Below, one piece after another: positions 13,005 to 21,180 of a stretch of 21,950 nucleotides of DNA. The notes under the pieces are model-generated. The model had not been told where the DNA came from, ran no database searches, and was given only the letters and a program-made list of their open reading frames with translations. The stretch is from Paracoccaceae bacterium (lineage in GTDB: Bacteria > Pseudomonadota > Alphaproteobacteria > Rhodobacterales > Rhodobacteraceae), in assembly GCA_020832725.1 (NCBI GenBank), contig JAFIEC010000318.1, forward strand, positions 1-21,950, written 5' to 3'. Numbering within the stretch: position 1 is the first letter of the stretch; every line of letters begins with the position of its first letter. Made by a program: the position numbers and the translations under genes.

Positions 13005-15180
13005 TCGTCGGCGCGCCCGCGACGATCTCTCCGATCTCCGTGGCCTCGGGGGCCGGGCCGGCGCGCAACTCCGCCAAAACACCCGGCGCCGCCTGTTTCG
13101 GAACCGCCGCGAGAAGGCCGCCCGCAGTTTGCGGGTCGTGCAGCAGCATTGCGCGTGGCAGGGAGCCGACCCGCGCCAGCGGGGTCGCCGCCGCGTTTGC
13201 CTCCCACAGCGAGGACCGGATGCCCGCTTCTGCCAGTCTTTCCGCCCCCGCAAAGACCGGGATGGCCCACATCTGCAATCGCGCGCCTGCGCCGGAGGCC
13301 GAAAGCATCGCCTGCAGATGGCCCGCAAGGCCGAAGCCCGTGACATCGGTCATTGCGTTGGCATGGGCCGAGAGAACCCTGGCCGCCGCGCCCTGGGGGT
13401 GCGACAATGCCTCCAGCAGGGCGGCCACGTCTTCGCCCCTTGCGGCAAGGCGCATCTCGCCTGCGAGGATGGTGCCACTGCCGATGGGACGCGTCAGGAT
13501 CAGCCGGTCCCCGGGCTGTGCGCCGGCGATGCCGATGGGAACGTCCGGGCACAGGCCGGTCACGGTAAAGCCAAGCGTCAGCTCCGCGCCCGTGCCGGTA
13601 TGCCCGCCGACGATGTCGGCCCCCTCCGCCCGGAACACGGGAGCTGCCGCATCGAGGATCTCGCGCATCATCGCGGCCTGCATGGCCTCGGTCATGGGTG
13701 GCAGCACCGCCGAGACAAGCGCAGCCTGCGGGCTGGCCCCCATCGCCCAGACATCGCCCAGCGCATGCAGTGCTGCAATGCGCGCAAAGGTCCAGGGGTC
13801 CTCGGTGAAGGCGCGGAAATGGTCCGTGGTGATGACCTGCGTGCCCGCCCCATGGCGCAGGACGGCCGCATCGTCGCCGGGGCCCGAGAGCACATCCCCG
13901 CGCATCGGCGGGGGCAGCGCGGCAAGCGCGGCGGCCAGACCGCGCTGCGAAAGCTTTGCCCCGCAGCCACCGCATTGCGGCCCCGCCGCAAGCTTCTCGG
14001 CCAGGCCTTCGGCGGCCTGTGACGGGGGCGGTGGCGGTGCCATGGGGCGCAGGCTGTCAACTCCCTGCATGAAGCGCCGGTCGATCGCATCCTTGAGCCG
14101 CCACATCAGCGCGCCGGACGGGGCGAAGACGCCTCCCCTGTCGGCCACCGCAGCCCCGTCGCCGGTCGAGACGAGCTTGAGGTAGCGTCGCTGGGGCCGA
14201 AACGCGCGCAGCCGTCCGTCCGAAAGGGCGGCGCGCAGGTTCTGGAAGAGCACCGGGGCCTGACGCACCGCAAAGACCCCGGCCTTCGGCCTTGGGCTTT
14301 CCACCAGATGGGCACAGTCGCCGGCCGCAAAGATGGACGGGTCCGAGCTGCGCAGCTGGCGATCCACGCGAACGAAACCCTCGTGAAGTTCGAGCCCGGT
14401 TGTGGCCAGCCAGGCCTGTGGCCTTGCCCCCGCCGCTCCGACGACAAACCGCGCAGGCAGGGCACGGCCATCGTGCAGATGCACGCCATCACGGGCGATG
14501 CGTATTGCCCGCGCATTGGTGAGCACCGTGACGCCCGCCCGCGCGAGCGCAGCGATCAGCTTGCGCCGGGCAGCGCCTCCAGTGCCGCCAAGAATCGCGC
14601 CGCCTGCCTCGATGACGGCGATACGCGCCGCGTCCACGCCCGCCGCGCGCAGCCGCCCCGCAAGCGACAGAGCCACCTCCACCCCGGCCACGCCACCGCC
14701 CAGAACGGCGATCTCCGGTGCGACCTCGCCCCGGGTTGCCTGATCGACGAAACGCTCCCAGCCTTCGGAAAAGGGACCCAGCGGCTTGGCTGGCAAGGCG
14801 TGCTCGGCAAAGCCTTGGAGTTCCGGCATGGCCGAGGTGATGCCGATATCCAGCGAGGCCACATCGAAGGCGATCTCCCGCCCGCCCTCGAGACGGATCA
14901 GCCTGCCCGCGAGGTCTATCCCGATGGCCCGCCCGGCCACCAGCCGTGCGCCCGCATGCCGCGCAAGACGCACGAGGTCGATCATCAACTCGTGCCGCCG
15001 GTAGGCACCCGAAAGGTGCCCGGGCAGCATGCCGGTGTAGGGAGCTGCGGGTTCAGGGCTGATCAGCGTCAGCCGCACACCCGCCAGCGGCCCCATGCCC
15101 CAGCGGCGCAGCACGAGTGCATGTGCATGCCCGCCCCCGATCAGGACAAGCTCACGCGTGAGCGGAAGGGGGCTGTGCAT
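12991..15180 (-). CDS. selD: Selenide, water dikinase fused to an N-terminal FAD-dependent oxidoreductase
   Basis: A 729-residue fusion. Residues 1-375 are a pyridine-nucleotide-disulfide oxidoreductase-type flavoprotein (NDH-2-like; the family known to sit N-terminal to SelD). It has FAD loop GGGHAH at 15-20, NAD(P)H loop GGGVAGVE at 161-168 and FAAGDCAHL near 284-292. A proline-rich linker (APPPPPPS) follows at 381-388. SelD occupies about 400-729: CGGCGAKL with Cys406 aligned to the catalytic cysteine, GPGDDAAV, TTDHFRAFTEDPW, GGHTGTGAELTLG, TDVTGFGLAGHL and DPQTAGGLL. SelD makes selenophosphate from selenide and ATP. The catalytic residue is Cys, not selenocysteine. The oxidoreductase may supply or handle reduced selenium; this is inference. 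The start ATG 15180 has a modest GGAG upstream; 18 further in-frame residues are possible from 15234 but look unlike the family. Confidence 0.94.
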   Translation of the reverse strand: MHSPLPLTRELVLIGGGHAHALVLRRWGMGPLAGVRLTLISPEPAAPYTGMLPGHLSGAYRRHELMIDLVRLARHAGARLVAGRAIGIDLAGRLIRLEGGREIAFDVASLDIGITSAMPELQGFAEHALPAKPLGPFSEGWERFVDQATRGEVAPEIAVLGGGVAGVEVALSLAGRLRAAGVDAARIAVIEAGGAILGGTGGAARRKLIAALARAGVTVLTNARAIRIARDGVHLHDGRALPARFVVGAAGARPQAWLATTGLELHEGFVRVDRQLRSSDPSIFAAGDCAHLVESPRPKAGVFAVRQAPVLFQNLRAALSDGRLRAFRPQRRYLKLVSTGDGAAVADRGGVFAPSGALMWRLKDAIDRRFMQGVDSLRPMAPPPPPSQAAEGLAEKLAAGPQCGGCGAKLSQRGLAAALAALPPPMRGDVLSGPGDDAAVLRHGAGTQVITTDHFRAFTEDPWTFARIAALHALGDVWAMGASPQAALVSAVLPPMTEAMQAAMMREILDAAAPVFRAEGADIVGGHTGTGAELTLGFTVTGLCPDVPIGIAGAQPGDRLILTRPIGSGTILAGEMRLAARGEDVAALLEALSHPQGAAARVLSAHANAMTDVTGFGLAGHLQAMLSASGAGARLQMWAIPVFAGAERLAEAGIRSSLWEANAAATPLARVGSLPRAMLLHDPQTAGGLLAAVPKQAAPGVLAELRAGPAPEATEIGEIVAGAPTISLR

Positions 15181-15252
15181 GGAAGGCTCCGGGCGGCTCC
15201 GGGACCCTTGCCCCGGTCGTGAAGGATGTGCCACGCCCCGCCCGGCATGGCC

Positions 15253-15270
15253 AGAGGCGCGGACGCCCCT
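15253..15270 (-). terminator. GC-rich hairpin downstream of the H-NS-like gene
   Basis: In minus-strand RNA, AGGGGCG pairs with CGCCUCU (seven pairs including one G-U) around a UCCG tetraloop of the stable UNCG class. It lies 46 bases after the H-NS-like stop codon and before selD. No U-tract follows, so it is either a factor-assisted terminator or an mRNA-stabilising structure. Confidence 0.35.
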
Positions 15271-15315
15271 TGCGAGGCGCCCCTCCCGGCAGCGATCCTG
15301 CCCGGACGTGCCGGA

Positions 15316-15648
15316 CTAGATCTTCAGGTCGTCTGCAGACTTTCCGGCCTCGAGCGCGGCCGTGAACCAACCCGGCCTGCGGCCCCGGCCCGACCAGGTC
15401 TGCGAGGGGTTCTGGGGGTTGGCAAAGACCGCTCTGGACGCGGAGGCGGTGCCGCCCTTGCGCCCACGGGTCGCGCGCTCGGCCCCGACAAGATCCTTGA
15501 GCGGGAAGCCAAGGCTCTTGGCCAGTGCCTCAACCTCGGCGAGCGCCTCCTTGCGCTTGCGCTCTTCGAAAGAGGAGATTGCGGCTTGAACTTCCCTGAG
15601 ATGGGCCTTTAGTTCGTCGAGTGACATTCTGGAGAGATCGAGTGACAT
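15316..15648 (-). CDS. H-NS family nucleoid protein (HvrA-like)
   Basis: A 110-residue histone-like protein. Residues 8-45 are a charged, heptad-like helical region suited to dimerisation (LKAHLREVQAAISSFEERKR). A basic linker (RGRKGG) follows. The C-terminal H-NS DNA-binding domain contains FANPQNPSQTWSGRGRRPGW (75-94), with the TWSGRGR core that inserts into AT-rich minor grooves. Rhodobacter HvrA, a regulator of photosynthesis and nitrogen genes, has the same architecture, but orthology is not proven and the gene may simply encode a general silencer. ATG 15648 is chosen for its upstream CGGAGCGG. A second ATG 21 bases downstream begins with the same four residues (MSLD) and has no Shine-Dalgarno. 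The upstream spacer is AT-richer than its surroundings and probably holds its promoter. Confidence 0.92.
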   Translation of the reverse strand: MSLDLSRMSLDELKAHLREVQAAISSFEERKRKEALAEVEALAKSLGFPLKDLVGAERATRGRKGGTASASRAVFANPQNPSQTWSGRGRRPGWFTAALEAGKSADDLKI

Positions 15649-15649
15649 T
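15617..15649. repeat. Direct repeat duplicating the H-NS start region
   Basis: The 12-base sequence TCGAGTGACATT occurs at 15617-15628 and at 15638-15649, exactly 21 bases apart. On the coding strand it duplicates ATGTCACTCGA, so the protein begins MSLDLSR-MSLDELK, a seven-residue in-frame duplication with two potential start codons. Confidence 0.6.
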
Positions 15650-15750
15650 TCCGCTCCGTTGACTGGATGAATGAAATCGGCACATAGACCCTTCATTCAA
15701 AAACCACAAGAACGGCGATTAACCGGACATCGAAAAACCTGCCACTGGTG

Positions 15751-16221
15751 TTATTGCGCAGTACGCACAAGCACCACCATGCCGTCTATGTCCGTCACTT
15801 CTATTTCCGCGCCAATATCCAGTGGCCCTTCGCCCTGGACGCGCCGGGCCTCCCACTGGACGCCCTCGACATCGACCGTTCCGACCCGGCCCCGCCATTC
15901 GATGACGCGGCCCGAGCGGCCGACAACCCGTCGCGCGCGCTGATTGAGCGGACTTGCCGCCTGGGCCCTGTTTTCCCCGCGCAGAAGGACGCGTTTTCCC
16001 AGTATGGTCATCGCAATGGCAAGGGCTGCGAAGAGCGTGACCTGAATCTCTCCGGGAATGCCGGGAGCCAGCCACTGAAGCAGCGCCATGCACAGGGCGG
16101 CCAGAGCGGGCCACAACAGGAACGCCGTCATCGTCAGCATCTCGATGACGCCCAGGAACAGGGCAAGGGCCACCCACCACCAGGGCGACAATTGTTCGAC
16201 GAAACCGAACACGGCCTGCAT
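15751..16221 (-). CDS. NfeD family membrane protein
   Basis: A 156-residue short NfeD-type protein. Two to three membrane helices fill residues 14-80: WWWVALALFLGVIEMLTM, then ALAALCMALLQWLAP, then VTLFAALAIAMTILG. A C-terminal OB-fold domain follows from about residue 97, with RRVVGRSGRVIEWRGRVGTV, the typical G-x-G beta-barrel opening, and VTDIDGMVVLVR at the end. Such proteins partner stomatin/SPFH proteins and are thought to act in membrane microdomain organisation or protein quality control. The start abuts the stop of the upstream SPFH gene with no gap, so the pair is co-transcribed and probably translationally coupled. It has no serine-protease (ClpP-like) N-terminal domain, so it is the short NfeD form. 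Confidence 0.9.
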   Translation of the reverse strand: MQAVFGFVEQLSPWWWVALALFLGVIEMLTMTAFLLWPALAALCMALLQWLAPGIPGEIQVTLFAALAIAMTILGKRVLLRGENRAQAASPLNQRARRVVGRSGRVIEWRGRVGTVDVEGVQWEARRVQGEGPLDIGAEIEVTDIDGMVVLVRTAQ

Positions 16222-17166
16222 TCAGCTGCCGCCGCGGCGGTTTTCGGTCACGGCCTTGGCAATGTCCGCAATCCCGCTGATCGAGCCGATCACGCCGGTG
16301 GCCTCCAGGGGAATGAGCACCGTCTTGGCATTCGGGGCGGCGGCCACGTCTCGCAAGGCCTCGGTGTATTTCTGGGCAACGAAATAATTGATCGCCTGGA
16401 TATCGCCCACCGCGATCGCCTCCGAGACCATCTTGGTGGCACGGGCCTCTGCTTCGGCCGAGCGCTCGCGGGCCTCGGCATCGAGGAAGGCCGCTTCGCG
16501 TCGGCCCTCGGCCTCGCGGATCTGGGCTTCTCTCAGGCCCTCGGACTTGAGGATCGCGGCCTGTTTCTGCCCCTCGGCCATGAGGATCTCCGCCCGCCGC
16601 TCGCGCTCGGCCTTCATCTGGCGGGCCATGGCGTCGGTGATGTTGGCGGGGGGCTTGAGGTCCTTGATCTCCACCCGCGTCACCTTGACGCCCCAGGGGT
16701 TCGAGGCCTGATCGATCACCTGCAGCAGCTTGGCGTTGATCACGTCGCGGTTGGACAACGATTCATCGAGGTCCATGGAGCCGATCACCGCGCGAATGTT
16801 CGTCTGGGCAAGGTTCGTGAGGGCGTTTTCGAGGTCGCGCACCTCGTAGGCGGCGGCTGCGGCGTCCACGATCTGGTAGAAGGCGACCGCATCGGCCATC
16901 ACCGTGGCGTTGTCGCGGGTGATGACTTCCTGGCTGGGAACGTCGAGCACCGTCTCCATCATGTTTATCCGCGCGCCGATCTTGTCGATGAGCGGCACGA
17001 GAAAGCGCAGACCCGGCTGCAGCGTGCGGGTGTAGCGGCCAAAGCGCTCGACCGTCCATTCCTCGCTCTGGGGAACGGTCTTGACCGTGAGATAGACGAA
17101 CAGGATCGCGAAGACGAGGATCAGAAGCGCCGAGACGCCGATGGATTCAAGACCGAACGTGTCCAT
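16222..17166 (-). CDS. SPFH/Band 7 (stomatin-like) membrane protein, QmcA type
   Basis: A 314-residue member of the SPFH family. It has one N-terminal membrane helix (ALLILVFAILFVYLTV, 13-28). The Band 7 domain covers about 30-190, with VPQSEEWTVERFGRY, LQPGLRFLVPLIDKI, and VITRDNATVMADAVAFYQI. DLKPPANITDAMARQMKAER (169-188) is highly conserved in stomatin-like proteins. A long charged coiled coil (185-250) rich in Glu/Arg/Ala and a C-terminal oligomerisation region (VLIPLEATG) complete it. SPFH proteins oligomerise in the inner membrane and organise lipid domains or regulate FtsH-type proteolysis. The immediately following NfeD gene is the usual partner. ATG 17166 is preceded by AGGGCAC; extension to 17256 would add a non-conserved stretch. 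Confidence 0.92.
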   Translation of the reverse strand: MDTFGLESIGVSALLILVFAILFVYLTVKTVPQSEEWTVERFGRYTRTLQPGLRFLVPLIDKIGARINMMETVLDVPSQEVITRDNATVMADAVAFYQIVDAAAAAYEVRDLENALTNLAQTNIRAVIGSMDLDESLSNRDVINAKLLQVIDQASNPWGVKVTRVEIKDLKPPANITDAMARQMKAERERRAEILMAEGQKQAAILKSEGLREAQIREAEGRREAAFLDAEARERSAEAEARATKMVSEAIAVGDIQAINYFVAQKYTEALRDVAAAPNAKTVLIPLEATGVIGSISGIADIAKAVTENRRGGS

Positions 17167-17254
17167 GGAAGTGCCCTGAGATGAACGATGCCCGTCGATG
17201 ATGTTGCACAAGGCTGCGGGGCCGCAAGCAAAACTTGACGTTCCGTCGGTCGGC

Positions 17255-17287
17255 AAGAAGAAAGGGGCGCCCCTGCGGACGCCCCTT
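17255..17287 (-). terminator. Intrinsic terminator after the ABC binding-protein gene
   Basis: Read on the minus strand, AAGGGGCG (17287-17280) pairs perfectly with CGCCCCTT (17269-17262) around a ten-base loop. A T-rich run, TTTCTTCTT, follows directly. It lies 20 bases after the stop codon of the binding-protein gene and so closes the liv-type operon. Flanking GGCAAG/CTTGCC can extend the stem with a bulge. Confidence 0.8.
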
Positions 17288-17306
17288 GCCGTTTGCGTCT
17301 TGTGGC

Positions 17307-18467
17307 TCAGCGCCGGTCAAGAAGCTCCCAGCGGCCGTCGCGGACCACCGAGATCGTCACGTCGTTGGCACCCTGATGGTTGCCTTCGCTGTAATTGATC
17401 CGGGTATCGAGCAGCTCATCGGTATAGTCGAGCGTGTACATGCCCTGCACGAAGCTGTCGGTCGTCAGGTCGGGCCCTGCCGCCTCGAGCGCCAGGTGCA
17501 CCGTCATCGCGGTGGAATAGCCCAGCATCGCGAACCCGCCCGCGGGCTGGCCAAAGCGCTCCCGGTAGGCGGCGATGAACTCGGCCGGCACCGGGTCTTC
17601 GGCGCGGGCGATCAGGTCCACCCATCCGGCTGCTGCTACCAGCCCGTCCGTCACACCGCCCGGAACCATCGCAACCGCCTCGAGGAAGCCTGCGGAGGAG
17701 GCGAGGAAGGTGACGTCGTCCCAGCCCAGTCGTTTGGCGGTGCCGACGGCGGTGATGCCCGCCCGTACGCCCAGCGCCATGGCCACGATCTCGCAGCCTT
17801 CGGAACGCAGGCGCTGCACGGCTCCGACAAAATCCTGCTCGTCGGGGCGGTGGGTCGTCTCGGCCACGAAGGTCAGGCCCAGTTGCTCTGCGCCTTCCTT
17901 GGCACCCAGCGCGATCTCCTCGCCGAAATCGGTGGGAAGATACATCGCGCAGACGTTGCTGCGGCCGGTGTCGTTGTGGATGTATTCCAGCCCGGCCACG
18001 ACCTGATCGTAATAGCTTGAAAAGGCGGTGAACTTGAGTCCCGGCGGTTCGGGCAGCATCTGGCGGGCCGCGGTCAGCGGGTTGATGTTCGGCACGCCCC
18101 GCCGCTCCATCAGCGGAAACCCGGCAAGGTTGTGGGGCGTTCCCAGCGACAGCATCATCGCAAAGACCTGATCGCGCTCGATCAGCTTGTTGTAGCCCTG
18201 GGTCGCGCGGGGCAGCTGGTAGCCATGATCCTCGACAATGAAGCGGATCTGCCGACCGTGCACGCCGCCATTGGCGTTGACCTGTTCGAAATACATGTTG
18301 GCGCCGTTGATCGCGGGCACGCCGACGGCGGCAAAGACGCCCGACAGGTCGTTGACGGACCCGAGGCGGATCTCGGAATCGGTCACGCCCCGTGTCTGGG
18401 CAGAGGCCGCCGCCGCCAGCCCGAGGGCTGCGGTTGCGGCCAGGATGGTCCTGATGGTGTGTTTCAT
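17307..18467 (-). CDS. ABC transporter substrate-binding protein, branched-chain amino acid (HAAT) type
   Basis: A 386-residue periplasmic binding protein of the LivJ/LivK-like type 1 fold. Residues 1-23 are a signal peptide ending in ASA|Q. The mature N-terminus GVTDSEIRLGSVNDLSGVFA is the classical start of this family. It is followed by INGANMYFEQVNANGGVHGR (53-72) and IRFIVEDHGYQ with a ligand-proximal acidic/His segment, then the second lobe (YLPTDFGEEIALGAKEGAEQ). Members bind amino acids, amides, urea or aromatic and fatty acyl compounds, so the name does not settle the ligand; the acyl-CoA ligase gene just upstream hints at a carboxylic acid. ATG 18467 has GGGAGGAG before it and is preferred over ATG 18485. 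It is the last gene of its operon, 36 bases after the ligase gene. Confidence 0.93.
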   Translation of the reverse strand: MKHTIRTILAATAALGLAAAASAQTRGVTDSEIRLGSVNDLSGVFAAVGVPAINGANMYFEQVNANGGVHGRQIRFIVEDHGYQLPRATQGYNKLIERDQVFAMMLSLGTPHNLAGFPLMERRGVPNINPLTAARQMLPEPPGLKFTAFSSYYDQVVAGLEYIHNDTGRSNVCAMYLPTDFGEEIALGAKEGAEQLGLTFVAETTHRPDEQDFVGAVQRLRSEGCEIVAMALGVRAGITAVGTAKRLGWDDVTFLASSAGFLEAVAMVPGGVTDGLVAAAGWVDLIARAEDPVPAEFIAAYRERFGQPAGGFAMLGYSTAMTVHLALEAAGPDLTTDSFVQGMYTLDYTDELLDTRINYSEGNHQGANDVTISVVRDGRWELLDRR

Positions 18468-18503
18468 GGGTCTCCTCCCGTTCATGCGCCTGGCCCCTGC
18501 GGA

Positions 18504-20393
18504 TCAGGCATACATATCGTCGATCAGCGCCTTGTGTTTCTTTTCCACGAAAGAGCGGCGCAGCTTCATCGTGGCGGTCAGTTCCTCGTCCTCTGCCGTT
18601 AGCAGAACGTCGATGAGCCGAAAGTCCTTGATCTGCTCTACCCGGGCGAATTCCCGGTTCACCTGCTCCACCTCTGCACGGATCATCTCCACCACCTCTG
18701 GTGCGCGGCACAGCGAGGCGAAGTCGGAGAAGGGAACCTTGCGGTCCTGGGCGAATTTCTCGACGTTTTCCTGATCGATCATGATGAGTGCAGTCAGGAA
18801 CTTGCGCCGGTCTCCGATGATCACGGCATCCGAGATGAAGTGGCTGAACTTCAGCCGGCTCTCGATTTCGGCGGGGGTGATGTTCTTGCCGCCCGCAGTG
18901 ATGATGATGTCCTTGAGGCGGCCGGTGATGCGCAGGAAGCCCTGATCGTCCAGTTCGCCGACATCACCGGTGCGCAGCCAGCCGTCTTCCGTGTATGTTT
19001 CTGCCGTCTTTTCCTCGTTGCGCCAGTACCCCATGAAGTTGTTGAGGCCGTATGTCTGCACCTCGCCATCCTCGGCGATCCGGATCTCCACGCCGGGCAC
19101 GGCCTGGCCCACGCTGCCCTGACGGTTGGCATCCAGGCGGTTCACAGAGGCAAGGCCCGCGTTCTCGGTCATCCCGTAGCCCTCGAGAAGCTGCACGCCG
19201 ATGGCATGATACCACTTCAGAAGCGCGGGCGAGATGGGGGCCGCCCCCGAAGTCCCCTGCCGCAGCCGGTCCAGCCCCAGCAGGCGGCGCAGATTGCGCA
19301 GGACCAGAATGTCCCAGACCCAGTATTCCGCCGCCAGCAGGGCGGGCACCGGCTTGCCGGCCAGCTGCGCCTCGGCGCGCTTCATCCCGCAGCGCAAGGA
19401 CAGCCGAAAGGCCAGGCGCCCGATCGCGGTGGCGTCCTGCGCAAGGATTGTGACGCGGGAATAGATCTTCTCCCAGACCCGCGGCACGGCGGTAAAGACA
19501 TGCGGACTGACCTCGCGAAGATTGTCGAAGACCGTCTCGGGGCTTTCGGCGAAATTGACGGTCGCGCGCACCGTCAGCGGAAAGTAGATGGAGGCATCCC
19601 GCTCCAGGATGTGGCACAGCGGGAGGAAGCACAGCTGCTCGGTATCGCTGTCGCTTGGCAGGGCGCGCAGGCCGGATTCGCAGGCGGCAAGGATGTTCTC
19701 GTGGCTCAGCATCGCGCCCTTGGGCATGCCGGTCGTGCCGGATGTATAGATCAGCAGGGCAAGATCCCCGGGCCGCGTCTCGTCGATCGCGCGATCGAAC
19801 AGATCGGGCGTTTCGGCTTCCTGGGCGCGGCCGATCTCGTAGAGGTCGTCGATGAAGATGAAGCGCGGGTCATTCAGCTCGTGCAATCCCTCGCGCTCGA
19901 AATAGATGACCTTGCTGACCCCGGGCGCGCCGTCGGGAATCTCCAGCAGCTTGTCGAGTTGCTCCTCGTTCTCGACGAACAGGAAGCGGCTGTCGGAATC
20001 CTTCAGGATGTATTCCAGCTGCGAGGCACTGTCGGTGGTGTAGATGCCCGAGGACACGCCGCCGATCCCCTGGATGCCCATGTCGCAATAGAGCCATTCC
20101 TTGCGATCCTCCGACAGGATCGAGACCACCTCGCCGCGTTTCAGCCCCAGATGGTGGAGCGCCAGCCCGATCCATTTCGCATGGTTCCAGTAATCGTTCC
20201 ACGAGCGGGATCGCCAGATCCCCAGCTTCTTCTCGCGGTGGGCGGTCGCCGGGCCGTATGTCCGCGCGCGGTCCCGGAACAGCGCCGGGATCGTGTCGCA
20301 TCCGTCTATCAGCACGGGGCGTTGCCCGGGGATCGCATTGACCGTGACGCCACGGACAACGGTCTGTTCCGGGGTGGTGACGTATTTGTTCAT
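18504..20393 (-). CDS. Long-chain acyl-CoA synthetase-like AMP-binding ligase
   Basis: A 629-residue member of the ANL (acyl-CoA synthetase) superfamily. Motifs appear in order: the P-loop LLIYTSGTTGMPKG (213-226), LPLCHILERDASIY, GYGMTENAG (405-413), the adenylation Asp in GWLRTGDVGEL (471-481), the hinge RLKDIIITAGGKNITP (492-507), and the catalytic lysine in LTATMKLRR (Lys610). It activates a carboxylic acid as the acyl-adenylate and transfers it to CoA. Long-chain fatty acids are the family default, but aromatic or branched acids are possible. Its place between ABC ATPase and binding-protein genes (10 bases after livF-like, 36 before the binding protein) suggests activation of the imported acid. 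ATG 20393 follows GGAGGGGGAG; 25 upstream in-frame residues overlap livF and are rejected. Confidence 0.93.
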   Translation of the reverse strand: MNKYVTTPEQTVVRGVTVNAIPGQRPVLIDGCDTIPALFRDRARTYGPATAHREKKLGIWRSRSWNDYWNHAKWIGLALHHLGLKRGEVVSILSEDRKEWLYCDMGIQGIGGVSSGIYTTDSASQLEYILKDSDSRFLFVENEEQLDKLLEIPDGAPGVSKVIYFEREGLHELNDPRFIFIDDLYEIGRAQEAETPDLFDRAIDETRPGDLALLIYTSGTTGMPKGAMLSHENILAACESGLRALPSDSDTEQLCFLPLCHILERDASIYFPLTVRATVNFAESPETVFDNLREVSPHVFTAVPRVWEKIYSRVTILAQDATAIGRLAFRLSLRCGMKRAEAQLAGKPVPALLAAEYWVWDILVLRNLRRLLGLDRLRQGTSGAAPISPALLKWYHAIGVQLLEGYGMTENAGLASVNRLDANRQGSVGQAVPGVEIRIAEDGEVQTYGLNNFMGYWRNEEKTAETYTEDGWLRTGDVGELDDQGFLRITGRLKDIIITAGGKNITPAEIESRLKFSHFISDAVIIGDRRKFLTALIMIDQENVEKFAQDRKVPFSDFASLCRAPEVVEMIRAEVEQVNREFARVEQIKDFRLIDVLLTAEDEELTATMKLRRSFVEKKHKALIDDMYA

Positions 20394-20403
20394 CTCCCCC
20401 TCC

Positions 20404-21180
20404 CTATCGCCAGGTCTTCTTCTTCTTCCAGCGCCGCTCGCCCCGCTCGGAGGCCTGATGCGCGCCAAGATAGAAATTCTTGATGTCCTCGCTTTCCTTC
20501 AGCCGGCTGGCGGTGCCGCTCATGACGATGCGGCCCAGTTCCATCACATAGCCGTCGTCGGCGAGATCCAGCGCTGCCTTGGCGTTCTGCTCGACCAGCA
20601 TCATCGTCACGCCCACATCGCGGTTCAGCCGCCGCAGGATGGTGAAGATTTCCTGCACCAGAAGTGGCGACAACCCCAGGCTGGGCTCGTCCAGAAGCAT
20701 GATCCTGGGGCGCAGCATCAGGCCCCGACCGATCGCCAGCATCTGTTGCTGGCCGCCGGACAGCGTGCCCGCCTCCTGTCTGCGCCGCTCCGCAAGGATG
20801 GGGAAATAGCTGAACACCAGGTCACGGTCATGCGCGATGGCGGCGCGGTCGTTGCGCGTATAGGCCCCGAGGGCCAGATTCTCTTCGACCGTCAGCAGCG
20901 GAAACACCTCCCGCCCCTCGGGCACATGCACGATGCCGGCGCGCACGATGTGATGCGGCTCACGTCCCTGAATCTCGCGACCCTCGAACAGGATCTGGCC
21001 CTTTTCAGGGTCCATGATGCCCGAGATCGTCTTGAGAAGGGTGGTCTTGCCCGCTCCGTTGGCGCCCAGCACGCTGACGACGCGGCCCGTGTGCACCTCG
21101 AGGCTTACGCCCCGGATTGCCATGATCGGCCCGTAATAGGTTTCGAGGTTGCGGATCTGGAGCAGGGGGGCTTCGGCCAT
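20404..21180 (-). CDS. ABC transporter ATP-binding protein, LivF type
   Basis: A 258-residue ATPase of the branched-chain amino acid (HAAT) transporter family. It has Walker A GANGAGKT (39-46), the LivF-typical VPEGREVFPLLTVEENLALG (87-106), signature TLSGGQQQMLAIGRGLM (139-155), Walker B IMLLDEPSLGLSP (160-172) and the degenerate switch MLVEQN instead of a switch histidine, normal in LivF. The C-terminus carries an unusual basic tail, RGERRWKKKKTWR. It pairs with the LivG-type ATPase on the cytoplasmic face of the permeases. Its start overlaps the stop of the livG-like gene by one base (TGATG), so the two are translationally coupled. Confidence 0.94.
   Translation of the reverse strand: MAEAPLLQIRNLETYYGPIMAIRGVSLEVHTGRVVSVLGANGAGKTTLLKTISGIMDPEKGQILFEGREIQGREPHHIVRAGIVHVPEGREVFPLLTVEENLALGAYTRNDRAAIAHDRDLVFSYFPILAERRRQEAGTLSGGQQQMLAIGRGLMLRPRIMLLDEPSLGLSPLLVQEIFTILRRLNRDVGVTMMLVEQNAKAALDLADDGYVMELGRIVMSGTASRLKESEDIKNFYLGAHQASERGERRWKKKKTWR

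Noticed and set aside
11916..13346. A 476-residue minus-strand frame over mnmH
   Set aside because: It covers the well-supported mnmH and the 3' end of selD in a different frame, and its composition is Arg/Gly-rich without motifs.
13950..13990. Possible selenocysteine in SelD
   Set aside because: The catalytic position is encoded as an ordinary cysteine codon (Cys406), with no in-frame TGA.
18840..20483. A 547-residue plus-strand open frame opposite the acyl-CoA ligase
   Set aside because: No recognisable motif. It is fully antisense to a gene with every ANL superfamily motif intact.
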